Of a stretch of DNA of 13,047 nt, positions 1-7,525 are shown in pieces. Positions within the stretch are counted from its first letter, which is position 1; every line of letters begins with the position of its first letter. The DNA lies in NCBI GenBank assembly GCA_003230195.1, contig QIHH01000252.1, positions 1-13,047 on the forward strand, read 5' to 3'. Under the pieces are notes generated by a model, which did not search any database, was not told the DNA's origin, and worked only from the letters and a program-made list of their open reading frames with translations. Both the position numbers and the translations under genes were made by a program. The stretch is from Gammaproteobacteria bacterium (GTDB lineage Bacteria; Pseudomonadota; Gammaproteobacteria; SZUA-140).

Positions 1-56
1 CTTAGAATCAACATGATGGCTATGTTAGTCATCAGGAACAGAAATACACGCTTCAT
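1..56 (-). CDS. htpX: Partial: N-terminus of HtpX-family membrane zinc metalloprotease
   Basis: Reading the minus strand from position 56, an ATG opens a frame that stays open for 18 codons to the window edge. The peptide starts MKRVFLFLMTNIAIMLIL, the typical beginning of HtpX, whose first transmembrane helix starts with a pattern like M-(K/R)-R-x-x-L-F-L-x-T-N-x-A-V-M. HtpX is an inner-membrane zinc protease (HExxH family) that takes part in quality control of membrane proteins; the catalytic part lies outside the window. The start is supported by a GGAG Shine-Dalgarno at 63-66 (minus strand), six bases before the ATG, and by a near-consensus promoter at 107-135. Identification rests on 18 residues only, so another protein with a similar first helix cannot be excluded. 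Confidence 0.78.
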   Translation of the reverse strand, partial: MKRVFLFLMTNIAIMLIL

Positions 57-106
57 GCAAAACTCCGGTTTTCAGTATAAATTGACATTAAATTTAATGA
101 TTTCGA

Positions 107-135
107 ATTATACGATGTATGGGCTAATTTGTCAG
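107..135 (-). promoter_or_regulatory. Sigma-70-type promoter for htpX
   Basis: On the minus strand there is a CTGACA -35 box (135-130, 5/6 to consensus), a 17-base spacer and a perfect TATAAT -10 box (112-107). Transcription would start near position 100, giving a leader of about 45 bases before the htpX ATG. No sigma-32-like motif was noticed, although htpX is a stress gene in many bacteria. Confidence 0.7.
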
Positions 136-274
136 GGTTCAAGGTGCCATCTCATATCTTTTCCACGTTGATTGGGCTTGGCAGGCACATGCGCCTCGTC
201 CAACACAGATCATCGGCTTTATCCTGATAAATGTTATACGTTTGGTGAATCATACGTACTCACAAACAACTCAA

Positions 275-301
275 TTGAAACAACACCTCAGCCACTATAA
301 G
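275..301 (+). promoter_or_regulatory. Candidate promoter for the His-rich lipoprotein gene
   Basis: TTGAAA at 275-280 (5/6 to the -35 consensus) and TATAAG at 296-301 (5/6 to the -10 consensus) are separated by 15 bases, which is shorter than ideal. Upstream, 183-196 holds an imperfect 14-bp palindrome (AGGCACATGCGCCT, one mismatched pair) that could be an operator. Nothing else stands out between 136 and 337. Confidence 0.35.
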
Positions 302-337
302 ATGACAGGTTCTCTCGCAAACGTTAAATAAAACACC

Positions 338-1186
338 ATGCCGACACACTTAATCACTCTCCTTCTCCTGTTATTTTCACTAACAGGCTGTAGCAGCACT
401 GACCATGACAACCGTGAGGCTGGTGCGCATGACCATGAAGATGGCATAGAACATGATCATAGCGGTGATGATGAGCATGTCGATCGCTCATCACATATCG
501 TCAACTTCAACGAGAATAATGAACTCTTCCTACAATACGAAACATTAGTGGCGAAACGTGATGCCGTTTTCCTCGCACATCTCACAGACCTTACCCATTA
601 CACCCCCATTCCTAGCGGCTTTATCACTATCATCCTTTCAGGTGGTGGTCTACCCGATGAAATCTTCAGTGGCAAACGCCCTGTTCGTGATGGTATTCAC
701 ATTGAGGTGGCGCTGCCGCAATACGCAGGCGAACGCCAGCTATCACTTCGCTTCGAAACTGACATCACACAAATCACCCACGACCTTGGCAAGGTCACCG
801 TCTACCCTGACTACGCTAGCTCAAAAAACAGTGCTGCCCGCATCATCCCAGAGAATGCCATCTATCTTGAAAAAGAAGCACAGTGGAAAGCTGGATTAAT
901 CATTCAAGCACCCATCATCAATAAACAGCAACTGACACTGCCGGCCTCAGCAATTCACCAAAATAATAATGAAAAATTAATATATGTTATGATTGGCGCT
1001 GAATTTTTTGAATCCAGAAAAGTCACCACAGGTGAAACCCACCATGGCCAGGCAACCATTTTGTCTGGTGTCGCAGCAGATGAATATGTCGTCATTAAAG
1101 AAGGCAGTGCACAGCTGTCTGATGTCAGGAGCACCTCACTGGAAACGCCAGTCCACAACGATGATCTAGCTGCTCACCACCATTAA
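338..1186 (+). CDS. His-rich lipoprotein, internally shortened CzcB/CusB-like efflux adaptor
   Basis: A 282-aa protein with a lipoprotein signal: hydrophobic residues 5-15 and lipobox LTGC, with the acylated Cys at 18. Residues 22-53 are rich in His, Asp and Glu (seven His) and the protein ends in HHH, which suggests metal binding. Residues about 60-158 match the N-terminal beta domain of CzcB/CusB-type periplasmic adaptors of RND metal pumps (LSGGG at 101-104, HDLGKVTVYPD at 148-158). Residues 199-270 match the C-terminal membrane-proximal domain (LTLPASAI, then V-x-x-G and I-L-S-G-V-x-A-x-E-x-V-V-I-x-E-G). The lipoyl and alpha-hairpin middle, roughly 200 residues in full-length relatives, is absent, yet the frame is intact. 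No outer-membrane or pump gene adjoins it. It may be a stand-alone periplasmic metal-binding protein or the remnant of an efflux gene. No clear Shine-Dalgarno precedes the ATG. Confidence 0.72.
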   Translation: MPTHLITLLLLLFSLTGCSSTDHDNREAGAHDHEDGIEHDHSGDDEHVDRSSHIVNFNENNELFLQYETLVAKRDAVFLAHLTDLTHYTPIPSGFITIILSGGGLPDEIFSGKRPVRDGIHIEVALPQYAGERQLSLRFETDITQITHDLGKVTVYPDYASSKNSAARIIPENAIYLEKEAQWKAGLIIQAPIINKQQLTLPASAIHQNNNEKLIYVMIGAEFFESRKVTTGETHHGQATILSGVAADEYVVIKEGSAQLSDVRSTSLETPVHNDDLAAHHH

Positions 1187-1211
1187 GTGCAACAGCTAAG
1201 CGCTTATATCT

Positions 1212-1461
1212 GAGACCTTTGCACGAGCAGGGATTGTGTCTCTGGTAAGGCAAAAACACTCGGAATGAGGGAGTTTGTCACTATGAGACCTTTGCACAAG
1301 AACTCGTTTTCGTTCCAGCAAGGCATAAATGATCGAAAAAATGGAGTTTACACCCAGTAAATGACTATTTTGAGATCGCTTATAACGCAGCTGGAGCGGA
1401 AAATAGACTCGTGCAAAGGTCTCACGATAAATGACCGAAGAACAATCGGTACCAAGGTCTC
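1212..1461. mobile_element. Possible decayed older element with related ends, enclosing the MITE
   Basis: A lone end sequence GAGACCTTTGCACGAG at 1212-1227 is identical to one end of the 9134 MITE copy. At 1446-1461 the inverted sequence matches it at 11 of 16 positions, 11 of the first 13 from the outer end. The complete MITE at 1285-1423 lies between them, so a younger copy may have inserted into an older, degenerated relative. The flanks 1228-1284 and 1424-1445 hold no convincing gene. The whole gene-free stretch 1187-1603 also has a perfect 10-bp palindrome, TAAGCGCTTA, at 1197-1206. The outer pairing is imperfect, so this reading is tentative. Confidence 0.35.
1285..1423 (+). mobile_element. 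MITE-like palindromic element, copy 1 (139 bp)
   Basis: It starts with GAGACCTTTGCACAAG and ends with CTCGTGCAAAGGTCTC, a 16-bp terminal inverted repeat with one mismatch. The symmetry continues inward in imperfect form (for example TTCCAGC near the left and GCTGGAG near the right), so the whole element can fold into one long hairpin. It is about 94% identical (seven substitutions, one single-base gap by hand alignment) to the reverse complement of the element at 9134-9271. It encodes no transposase, so it would be non-autonomous, mobilised by an insertion sequence with matching ends. The ends recall IS5-like elements, but this is not verified. No clear target duplication is visible. Confidence 0.82.
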
Positions 1462-1480
1462 AAGATTAATACCCTCGTTC

Positions 1481-1509
1481 TTGACAGAAACCAGTCAAAT
1501 AGTTAATTT
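1481..1509 (+). promoter_or_regulatory. Candidate promoter/operator for the oxidoreductase operon
   Basis: A perfect -35 TTGACA at 1481-1486 is followed 17 bases later by a poor -10 (TAATTT, 1504-1509). The -35 forms half of an inverted repeat, TTGAC (1481-1485), 8 bases, GTCAA (1494-1498), a shape typical of a dimeric repressor or activator site. A better -10-like TATCAT at 1513-1518 is too far away for the same -35. No regulator gene adjoins it. Confidence 0.35.
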
Positions 1510-1590
1510 ACTTATCATATGGCTATGCGTAATGTCAAAACATGCAAAAATTTTACTGGCACTTTAAATGTGACATGAAAAATAAATCTT

Positions 1591-1606
1591 AAGGGAACTA
1601 ACATTG
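1591..1606 (+). promoter_or_regulatory. Shine-Dalgarno that sets a TTG start
   Basis: AAGGGA at 1591-1596 lies seven bases before TTG at 1604. The upstream ATG at 1575 is in another frame and the next in-frame Met falls inside the FAD-binding fold, so TTG is the best start. Confidence 0.7.
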
Positions 1607-4600
1607 AACAAGCTTTCTTCTCATATCGAACAGATTAAACAACACTACACCGTGGTCGTGATTGGTTCTGGTTACGGCGGGGGCATCTCCGCATCACGCA
1701 TGGCCCGAGCAGGACAAGCCGTCTGCGTACTTGAGCGCGGCAAAGAATTCCTACCCGGTGAATTCCCTGATACATTAGCCGAAGCTGGCGCCGAATTTCA
1801 GGTAGACGCCGGTAAAGTTCACCTTGGTAGTGAAACCGGACTTTACAGCCTACAAATCAATGATGATATCAATGTATTGACCGGCTGCGGCCTAGGCGGC
1901 ACCTCATTGATCAATGCCAGCGTCTTAATCGAATCAGATCCGCGCATCTTTAATGACCCTGCATGGCCACGCGACTTTGCCAGAGATGTGGATACCGCAC
2001 TTAAAGACGGCTATCAAAAGGCGCGCACAATGCTAGGTAGTGCCACTTATCCTGATGGTAATAACAGCTTTCCAGTGCTTAAAAAGACCGAGGCAATGCG
2101 CCAGTGCGGTAAAGCGATGGGCGTCGAAACCAAACTAACACCGCTAGCGGTTAACTTTGAAACACATGCTAATGGCATCAACCATGTCGGTGTTGCGCAA
2201 GACCCCTGTAACCTTTGTGGTGACTGTACCACTGGCTGTAATTTCACCGCCAAAAACACCACCCAGATGACCTACCTGCCTGACGCTACAAACCACGGCG
2301 CTGAAATTTTTACTCAAACCAAAGTCAGTCACCTCTCTCGTCAAGATGAACACTGGGTGATTCATTACGCAGTCAGCAATAACGGCAGCGATGCCTTTCA
2401 TGCGCCGGATCAATTTGTACATGCCGATATTGTGGTGCTTGCGGCAGGTACACTAGGCTCCACTGAAATCATGCTACGTTCAAAGGAGCGCGGCCTTGTA
2501 ACATCTGATAAAATTGGCGAACGCTTTTCCGGTAATGGCGATGTGCTCGGCTTTGTCTACAACTGCGACCAGGAAATTAACGGCATAGGACGTGGTAGCC
2601 GTGAGTTGGATACCGACAATCCGGTTGGCCCCTGCATCACATCAGTCATCGATACCCGTACCAGCGCTATCAATTACAAAGATGGCATGACCATCGAAGA
2701 AGGCAGCCTGTCGGGTGCGATGGCGCCGCTGTTACCCAGTGCCTTTTCAAAGCTCGCCGCCATCTCAGGCAAAGACTCAGATAGTGGTGTAATGGATTTT
2801 CTCGCTGAAAAGAAACGTAGCATCGAAAGCTTGCTGCGGGGTGCGTATCATGGCGCGCTAGACAACACACTCACTAATCTGGTAATGAGCCACGATAGTG
2901 CATCCGGTCGCATGCAGTTAAAAGAAGATAGCCTCTGTATTGAGTGGCCGGGCATCGGTGACGAAGCGATTTTTAGCAAGGTCAATGATCGACTCGAATC
3001 CATGAGCAAAACCCTTGGTGGTACTTTCGTCAAAAACCCCATCAGCCACGACCTGATGGGCAATAATCAAGTCACCGTTCATCCACTCGGCGGTTGTTGC
3101 ATGGGTGAAGATGCCAGTAGTGGCGTGGTTAACCATAAAGGGCAGGTCTACTCATCGAACAGCGGCAACGCTGTTTATGAAGACCTTTATATCGCAGACG
3201 GTGCAATCATCCCCACCGCTATCGGCACCAATCCACTGCTCACCATCAGCGCAATTGCCGAACGCAATGCCAAACTCATGGCCAGTGAACGCGAATGGAG
3301 TTTCGATACGGAACTCCCCTCTCGCCCCGCTAACGATGTAGTGATCGTTGCAGCCAAACCCGGTATCCAGTTTACTGAGACCATGACAGGCTTTGTCACG
3401 CTAGACCCGACTGTAAATTATGAACAGGGATTTGAGCAAGGCAAACGTAACAACACCCCGTTTGAGTTTACCCTTACGGTGGTCTCGCAAGACCTTGATG
3501 CGATGCTAACGGATACCAACCATCAGGCTGCCATATACGGCACAGTGAAAGCCCCAATGTTATCACCAACACCACTAACGGTTACCGATGGCGTGTTTAA
3601 TTTATTTGTTAAAGATGCCGAAATCGTTGATACCCGCCGCATGGATTACAACCTGACCATGACTGCAGAAAATGGTGACGTGTTTTACATGGAAGGCCAT
3701 AAGACTATTCATGATGATCCCGGCTTTGATATGTGGAAAGATACCACCACGCTTTTTGTCACGGTAACAACGGCTAAGGCTGATCCTTCAACCGCTATCG
3801 GCCGTGGCATCCTTGAAATCACCCCAGTTAATTTTGCCAGACAGCTCACCACCATTAAAGTACCCAATGTTGAAAACAATACCGACAGGCTCAAATATAT
3901 TGCCCGCTTTGGTGCCTTCTTTGCCGGTGGGGTATTTGATATCTTTGGCGGGATTGCCACCGGCCTTAACTACTTCTCGGAGGAAAATCAACCACGTAAA
4001 CGTCGCCCATTGGCAGCACCCGTGCCATCTCTGCATCACGTGGTAACTGAAGATGATGTCTCGATTCGCCTCACCCGCTATCAAGGCGGCGATAAAGGGC
4101 CAGTGATTCTTTCTCACGGTCTCGGCGTCTCCAGCAAGATTTTTTCCACCGACACACTCGATACCAATCTGCTCGAATACCTAGTCGCTCACGGTTATGA
4201 CGTATGGCTACTCGATTACCGCGTGAGTATCGAACTAGCGGCATCACAAAACGCCTCAACAGCAGATGAAATTGCCCAATACGACTACCCTGCTGCCGTT
4301 GCCAAAGTGATTGAAGTGACTGGCAAAGAGTCCGTACAGATGGTCGTTCATTGTTACGGCGCCACCACTTGGACCATGTCGATGCTGGGCGGACACCTTA
4401 AAAACGTGCGTTCAGCGGTCATCTCACAGATATCAACGCATATAAAAGTCCCGCTACTGAGTAAAATCAAAACGGGCCTCTATGTGCCAGAACTATTAGA
4501 CCAGCTAGGTATTGATTCGCTTACCGCCTACACCGCTAAGGAGTCTAGCTGGCAGGATAAGCTGCTAGACAAAGCACTGAAGCTCTACCCTATCCAGAAA

Positions 4601-5035
4601 GAAGAGCAGTGCAAGAATCCAGTCTGTCGCCGCGTGACCTTTTTATATGGACAGCTTTACGAGCATGACCAGCTCAACGGCATCACCCACGACAATCTGC
4701 ATGAGCTGTATGGTGTTGTCAACATGCGTTCGCTGGAACATTTAGCCACCATGACACGTGAAGGGAATATTACCGATGAGGATGGTAATAACAGCTACCT
4801 GCCTCATCTTGATCGTATGGCATTACCGATCACCTTTATCGTCGGCGAAGAAAATGAATGCTTTCTGCCAGAGGGCCTCGAAAAGAGTTATCAAACACTG
4901 AGCGATAGGAATGGTGCTGCGCTTTACAGTTTTCATAAAATCCCTGACTACGGCCACATCGACTGTATACATGGGAAGAATGCGCATAAGGATGTCTACC
5001 CGCATATTCTCAAGCAACTAGAAGAGACTCTATAG
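1604..5035 (+). CDS. GMC/cholesterol-oxidase-like flavoenzyme fused to alpha/beta hydrolase
   Basis: A 1143-aa two-enzyme fusion. Residues 17-45 are an FAD-binding Rossmann start (GSGYGG at 21-26, Glu ending strand 2). GCGLGGTSLINASV near 95-108 is the GMC-type FAD loop. CNLCGDCTTGC at 202-212 gives a CxxCxxCxxxC cluster. The GMC C-terminal active site is present: HPLGG with His493 and GTNPLL with Asn543, as in class I cholesterol oxidases. Residues about 580-760 form a beta-rich linker domain and 763-790 a hydrophobic stretch. Residues about 805-1143 are an alpha/beta hydrolase: oxyanion-type HG at 838-839, nucleophile elbow HCYGA with Cys917 in place of the usual Ser, an acidic region near 1081-1085, and GHIDC with His1118. 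No signal peptide is seen, so it is probably cytoplasmic. It leads an operon with the PhoD-like gene 56 bases downstream. The substrate is unknown; a hydrophobic alcohol, sterol or lipid is inferred from the family. Confidence 0.88.
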   Translation: MNKLSSHIEQIKQHYTVVVIGSGYGGGISASRMARAGQAVCVLERGKEFLPGEFPDTLAEAGAEFQVDAGKVHLGSETGLYSLQINDDINVLTGCGLGGTSLINASVLIESDPRIFNDPAWPRDFARDVDTALKDGYQKARTMLGSATYPDGNNSFPVLKKTEAMRQCGKAMGVETKLTPLAVNFETHANGINHVGVAQDPCNLCGDCTTGCNFTAKNTTQMTYLPDATNHGAEIFTQTKVSHLSRQDEHWVIHYAVSNNGSDAFHAPDQFVHADIVVLAAGTLGSTEIMLRSKERGLVTSDKIGERFSGNGDVLGFVYNCDQEINGIGRGSRELDTDNPVGPCITSVIDTRTSAINYKDGMTIEEGSLSGAMAPLLPSAFSKLAAISGKDSDSGVMDFLAEKKRSIESLLRGAYHGALDNTLTNLVMSHDSASGRMQLKEDSLCIEWPGIGDEAIFSKVNDRLESMSKTLGGTFVKNPISHDLMGNNQVTVHPLGGCCMGEDASSGVVNHKGQVYSSNSGNAVYEDLYIADGAIIPTAIGTNPLLTISAIAERNAKLMASEREWSFDTELPSRPANDVVIVAAKPGIQFTETMTGFVTLDPTVNYEQGFEQGKRNNTPFEFTLTVVSQDLDAMLTDTNHQAAIYGTVKAPMLSPTPLTVTDGVFNLFVKDAEIVDTRRMDYNLTMTAENGDVFYMEGHKTIHDDPGFDMWKDTTTLFVTVTTAKADPSTAIGRGILEITPVNFARQLTTIKVPNVENNTDRLKYIARFGAFFAGGVFDIFGGIATGLNYFSEENQPRKRRPLAAPVPSLHHVVTEDDVSIRLTRYQGGDKGPVILSHGLGVSSKIFSTDTLDTNLLEYLVAHGYDVWLLDYRVSIELAASQNASTADEIAQYDYPAAVAKVIEVTGKESVQMVVHCYGATTWTMSMLGGHLKNVRSAVISQISTHIKVPLLSKIKTGLYVPELLDQLGIDSLTAYTAKESSWQDKLLDKALKLYPIQKEEQCKNPVCRRVTFLYGQLYEHDQLNGITHDNLHELYGVVNMRSLEHLATMTREGNITDEDGNNSYLPHLDRMALPITFIVGEENECFLPEGLEKSYQTLSDRNGAALYSFHKIPDYGHIDCIHGKNAHKDVYPHILKQLEETL

Positions 5036-5080
5036 CTACCAATACAACAGCACAAAAAACGATACCATAAAAATATCCAG

Positions 5081-5094
5081 GGAGAAACGAAGTG
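5081..5094 (+). promoter_or_regulatory. Shine-Dalgarno that sets a GTG start
   Basis: GGAG at 5081-5084 is seven bases before GTG at 5092. This makes GTG the likely start of the PhoD-like gene and points to translation within one transcript with the fusion gene upstream. Confidence 0.7.
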
Positions 5095-6579
5095 AACAAT
5101 AAGGATACCAATACCAGCCAATGGTCACTTGTCGTACAGCGTGTCACCTCAGACAGTGTCGAAGTATGGGTCGGCACACTCTTTCCAACGCTTAAAAAAC
5201 CAGACATTGCACGCGTTGAGCTAATCCACCCTGATGGTAGTAAACAGACCAAACGTATTACAAAGGATCAATGGCAACAGCCATTTAGAAAACTTAATCA
5301 GCGTTTTTTCAAAGTTATTAAGTTCAACAATCTTACCCCTGGAGAAAATTATGCGCTGAACTTTATTCGTCGCGTAGAAGCCAATGGAAGCGTCATTCCG
5401 CAGTCATGGCAACATCTGCGCAGCGGTGCCTTTTCAACCCTGCCCAATAGAGTGCCACTTAAAGGTAAAAAACCTTTTACCATTGCGCTCGGCAGCTGTT
5501 TCTACAATCATCGCGATGGGGGGCGTGCAGCCGCAGCCTACAAAGCACTTTATCAACGTGGCGCAGATAACGTTCGCCCTGATATTACCTTCTTAACCGG
5601 TGATCAGGTCTATCTCGATATTGGCTTCGACTCTTTATCACTTGTACCCAACGAAATCCGCCAGCGTATCGCCGATGACTACGCACTGCACTGGCAGGCA
5701 ATGGGCAGTATTCTATGCAATGGTGGCACTTGGATGCTGCCGGACGATCATGAGTTTTGGAACGACTACCCATTTTACAAATCAGCCATTCCTCAACTTC
5801 AGGCACTACGTCTGAGCTACGTACGTAAAACATGGGATGCCGCCGCAACCGATGCGGTCAATAATATTCAGCGAAGCAAGCCTTTCGAAACCTTTAACAT
5901 TGGCAAAGACCTATCAGTCTGCATCGCCGACTTACGTTCATTTAGAGATGAAAATGGCTTTACCAGCACTTCGGTTCTTAACAAAATCAAAAAGTGGGCT
6001 CACGAACTACGTTCACCAGGCGTCTTTGTTGCACCACAACCCCTTATCGTCGAAGAAAACGATACCGAAAAAAACCTGCTTAGTTACAAACAGCAATATG
6101 CTGCGCTCTTGCAGGCATTCTCTGTTAGCGGACACGATATTGTACTGATGAGCGGTGATGTCCATTTTGGCCGAATCGCCACCACTCAACTCGGTAACGA
6201 AGCGAAAGGGCCGCGCTTAATAGAGATAGTCGCCTCACCGATGTCAAATTTGACCTATTTAAACGGTATTGCAACAGACAAACCAAAATCAAAACCCATT
6301 AAATTCCCAGCACCTGAAATCTGTCAATTGAATAACTGGAAAGCCGTAAAAGTCACTTACAATAAGCTTTTTCAGGTCAGCACAAAAAAAGGCAACATCT
6401 TTTCTGCCTACCCAAAAACAAGAACACGCGAGCATTTTATGACGATCAGCTTTAGCCGTAACACCACCTCTGGCACCATTGATCTCAGCGCCAATGCATG
6501 GCGTATTCGTGAAATTAAAGGCCCTAAAATGCTACCTGTAAAAGACTTTGATCGCACCTTCACCATTAAACTAAAATAA
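5092..6579 (+). CDS. PhoD-like metallophosphoesterase (alkaline phosphatase D family)
   Basis: A 495-aa protein. The first 120 or so residues form a fibronectin-like beta domain typical of the PhoD N-terminus (V-x-S-D-S-V-E-V-W-V near the start). The catalytic domain has the family motifs in order: GSC at 134-136, GDQVY at 170-174, DDHEFWND at 218-225 and SGDVHFG at 354-360. These supply the Asp, Cys, Tyr, Asn and His residues expected to bind the metal pair, so the enzyme looks intact. Family members cleave phosphomonoesters or phosphodiesters. Unlike classical secreted PhoD, there is no twin-arginine or other signal peptide, which suggests action inside the cell. It follows the fusion gene by 56 bases and is followed 26 bases later by the membrane-protein reading frame, so it probably shares their transcript. 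The natural substrate is not evident. Confidence 0.85.
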   Translation: MNNKDTNTSQWSLVVQRVTSDSVEVWVGTLFPTLKKPDIARVELIHPDGSKQTKRITKDQWQQPFRKLNQRFFKVIKFNNLTPGENYALNFIRRVEANGSVIPQSWQHLRSGAFSTLPNRVPLKGKKPFTIALGSCFYNHRDGGRAAAAYKALYQRGADNVRPDITFLTGDQVYLDIGFDSLSLVPNEIRQRIADDYALHWQAMGSILCNGGTWMLPDDHEFWNDYPFYKSAIPQLQALRLSYVRKTWDAAATDAVNNIQRSKPFETFNIGKDLSVCIADLRSFRDENGFTSTSVLNKIKKWAHELRSPGVFVAPQPLIVEENDTEKNLLSYKQQYAALLQAFSVSGHDIVLMSGDVHFGRIATTQLGNEAKGPRLIEIVASPMSNLTYLNGIATDKPKSKPIKFPAPEICQLNNWKAVKVTYNKLFQVSTKKGNIFSAYPKTRTREHFMTISFSRNTTSGTIDLSANAWRIREIKGPKMLPVKDFDRTFTIKLK

Positions 6580-6605
6580 AGTTTATAGACAAAGAAAACA
6601 CACAG

Positions 6606-6739
6606 ATGGGAAAAAATACTCAGCAACCTGAATCGCAACACGTCACAAGCCTGAATGGTTTTTTAAAAGATGTGATGCGCCTCGCTGTTTTTGCCGCTGA
6701 AAGCGGGCAACTCTCAGATGATATTCAGATGGATGAGTC
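6606..6739 (+). pseudogene. Probable out-of-frame 5' part of the membrane protein gene
   Basis: From ATG 6606 the first 44 codons read as a credible, helix-rich protein start (MGKNTQQPES..., then GFLKDVMRLAVFAAESGQL). The same frame then turns into low-quality sequence and stops at 6902, while the convincing membrane protein continues in another frame from about 6737. One extra base near 6737 would join the two into a 306-aa protein. Either the gene has a single-base loss here, or the assembly has an error, or 6606 is a short separate leader frame. No strong Shine-Dalgarno precedes 6606. Confidence 0.45.
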
Positions 6740-7525
6740 ATGTGGGAGATCAAAATCACTAATAGGGAGATGCTTGCTGACAATGACATCGCCTATCTAC
6801 AACACTGCTATCAAATACTCAGTATTCAACTGGCACCTACAACAGCCATTAGCTTACGCGCCACTGAAAACAAACAGACGAACAGTCGTCTCAGCCACAT
6901 GAATACCGATGCCGGCAGGCATGTGCGAAATATGTGGGTTTGGTCGTTTGCCATTCTAACAATCATCGTCGGAATCAACATCTACCAATATATGTTTGAA
7001 ATGGATGCCCCACAAATGGCCGCACAGGTAGATATCACTACCTTTAATATCGCCACTTATATCTACACCTTTATCATCAACCTGATTCCATTTATGTACG
7101 GTGCCTTTGGTGCCTGTATTTTCATATTACGCCGGGCAGAAGAACAAATGCGAGAACGCACCTTCGACCCAAGAAGGCTACCCGAATATCGAAATCGCCT
7201 AGTACTCGGTACCCTTAGCGGAGGCATCATCGTACTGCTATATAGCAGTGGTGGCTCAGAGGCCGATATTAAAATCACAGAAGCAGCGCTCGGCTTTATC
7301 GGTGGCTACAGCATTGACCTGCTCTTTTCACTGCTAGATCGTATCGTCAACACCCTCAAACCAGCAGAGAAAGTAACCAGAATCACCTCACCTCCGCCTA
7401 TTATATCAAACATAAATCGCCCTTCACTCAAGAAGGGTGATAAAGAAAGTTCGCCTCAATTAGTCTCTGTCATGAATAAGGAAAGTGATAGCATGGTTGA
7501 AAAAGGCACCTTAAATAAGCCCTAG
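6740..7525 (+). CDS. Four-helix membrane protein of unknown function, probably 5'-frameshifted
   Basis: 261 aa from ATG 6740. After a soluble N-terminal region there are four hydrophobic segments: about 65-86, 106-130, 154-169 and 181-203. The second contains a Gly-rich stretch, and the last has the pattern GFIGGYS-x-D-L-L-F-S-L-L-D-R, which I have the impression recurs at the C-terminus of other uncharacterised bacterial membrane proteins. A charged loop (131-153, Arg/Glu-rich) separates helices 2 and 3, and the tail after 205 is hydrophilic. No enzyme motif is recognised. The ATG has a GGATGAG only two bases upstream, too close for a good ribosome site, which supports a true start at 6606 and a lost base near 6737. 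As last gene of the operon it may anchor or regulate the upstream enzymes at the membrane, but this is inference from position alone. Confidence 0.65.
   Translation: MWEIKITNREMLADNDIAYLQHCYQILSIQLAPTTAISLRATENKQTNSRLSHMNTDAGRHVRNMWVWSFAILTIIVGINIYQYMFEMDAPQMAAQVDITTFNIATYIYTFIINLIPFMYGAFGACIFILRRAEEQMRERTFDPRRLPEYRNRLVLGTLSGGIIVLLYSSGGSEADIKITEAALGFIGGYSIDLLFSLLDRIVNTLKPAEKVTRITSPPPIISNINRPSLKKGDKESSPQLVSVMNKESDSMVEKGTLNKP

Noticed and set aside
82..112. Plus-strand promoter from a perfect TTGACA at 82-87
   Set aside because: No acceptable -10 lies 16-18 bases downstream, and the same stretch is better explained as the leader of the minus-strand htpX promoter.
1361..1567. A 68-codon open frame on the plus strand
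   Set aside because: It begins inside the MITE and continues through the decayed repeat; no ribosome site and no protein-like character.
2054..4796. A 16-bp exact direct repeat (GATGGTAATAACAGCT) at 2054-2069 and 4781-4796 in the fusion gene
   Set aside because: Both encode the common run Asp-Gly-Asn-Asn-Ser in unrelated domains; a chance match with no surrounding similarity.
6740..6902. Continuation of the 6606 frame as a separate 98-aa protein
   Set aside because: After residue 44 the sequence overlaps the convincing membrane-protein frame and loses protein-like character.
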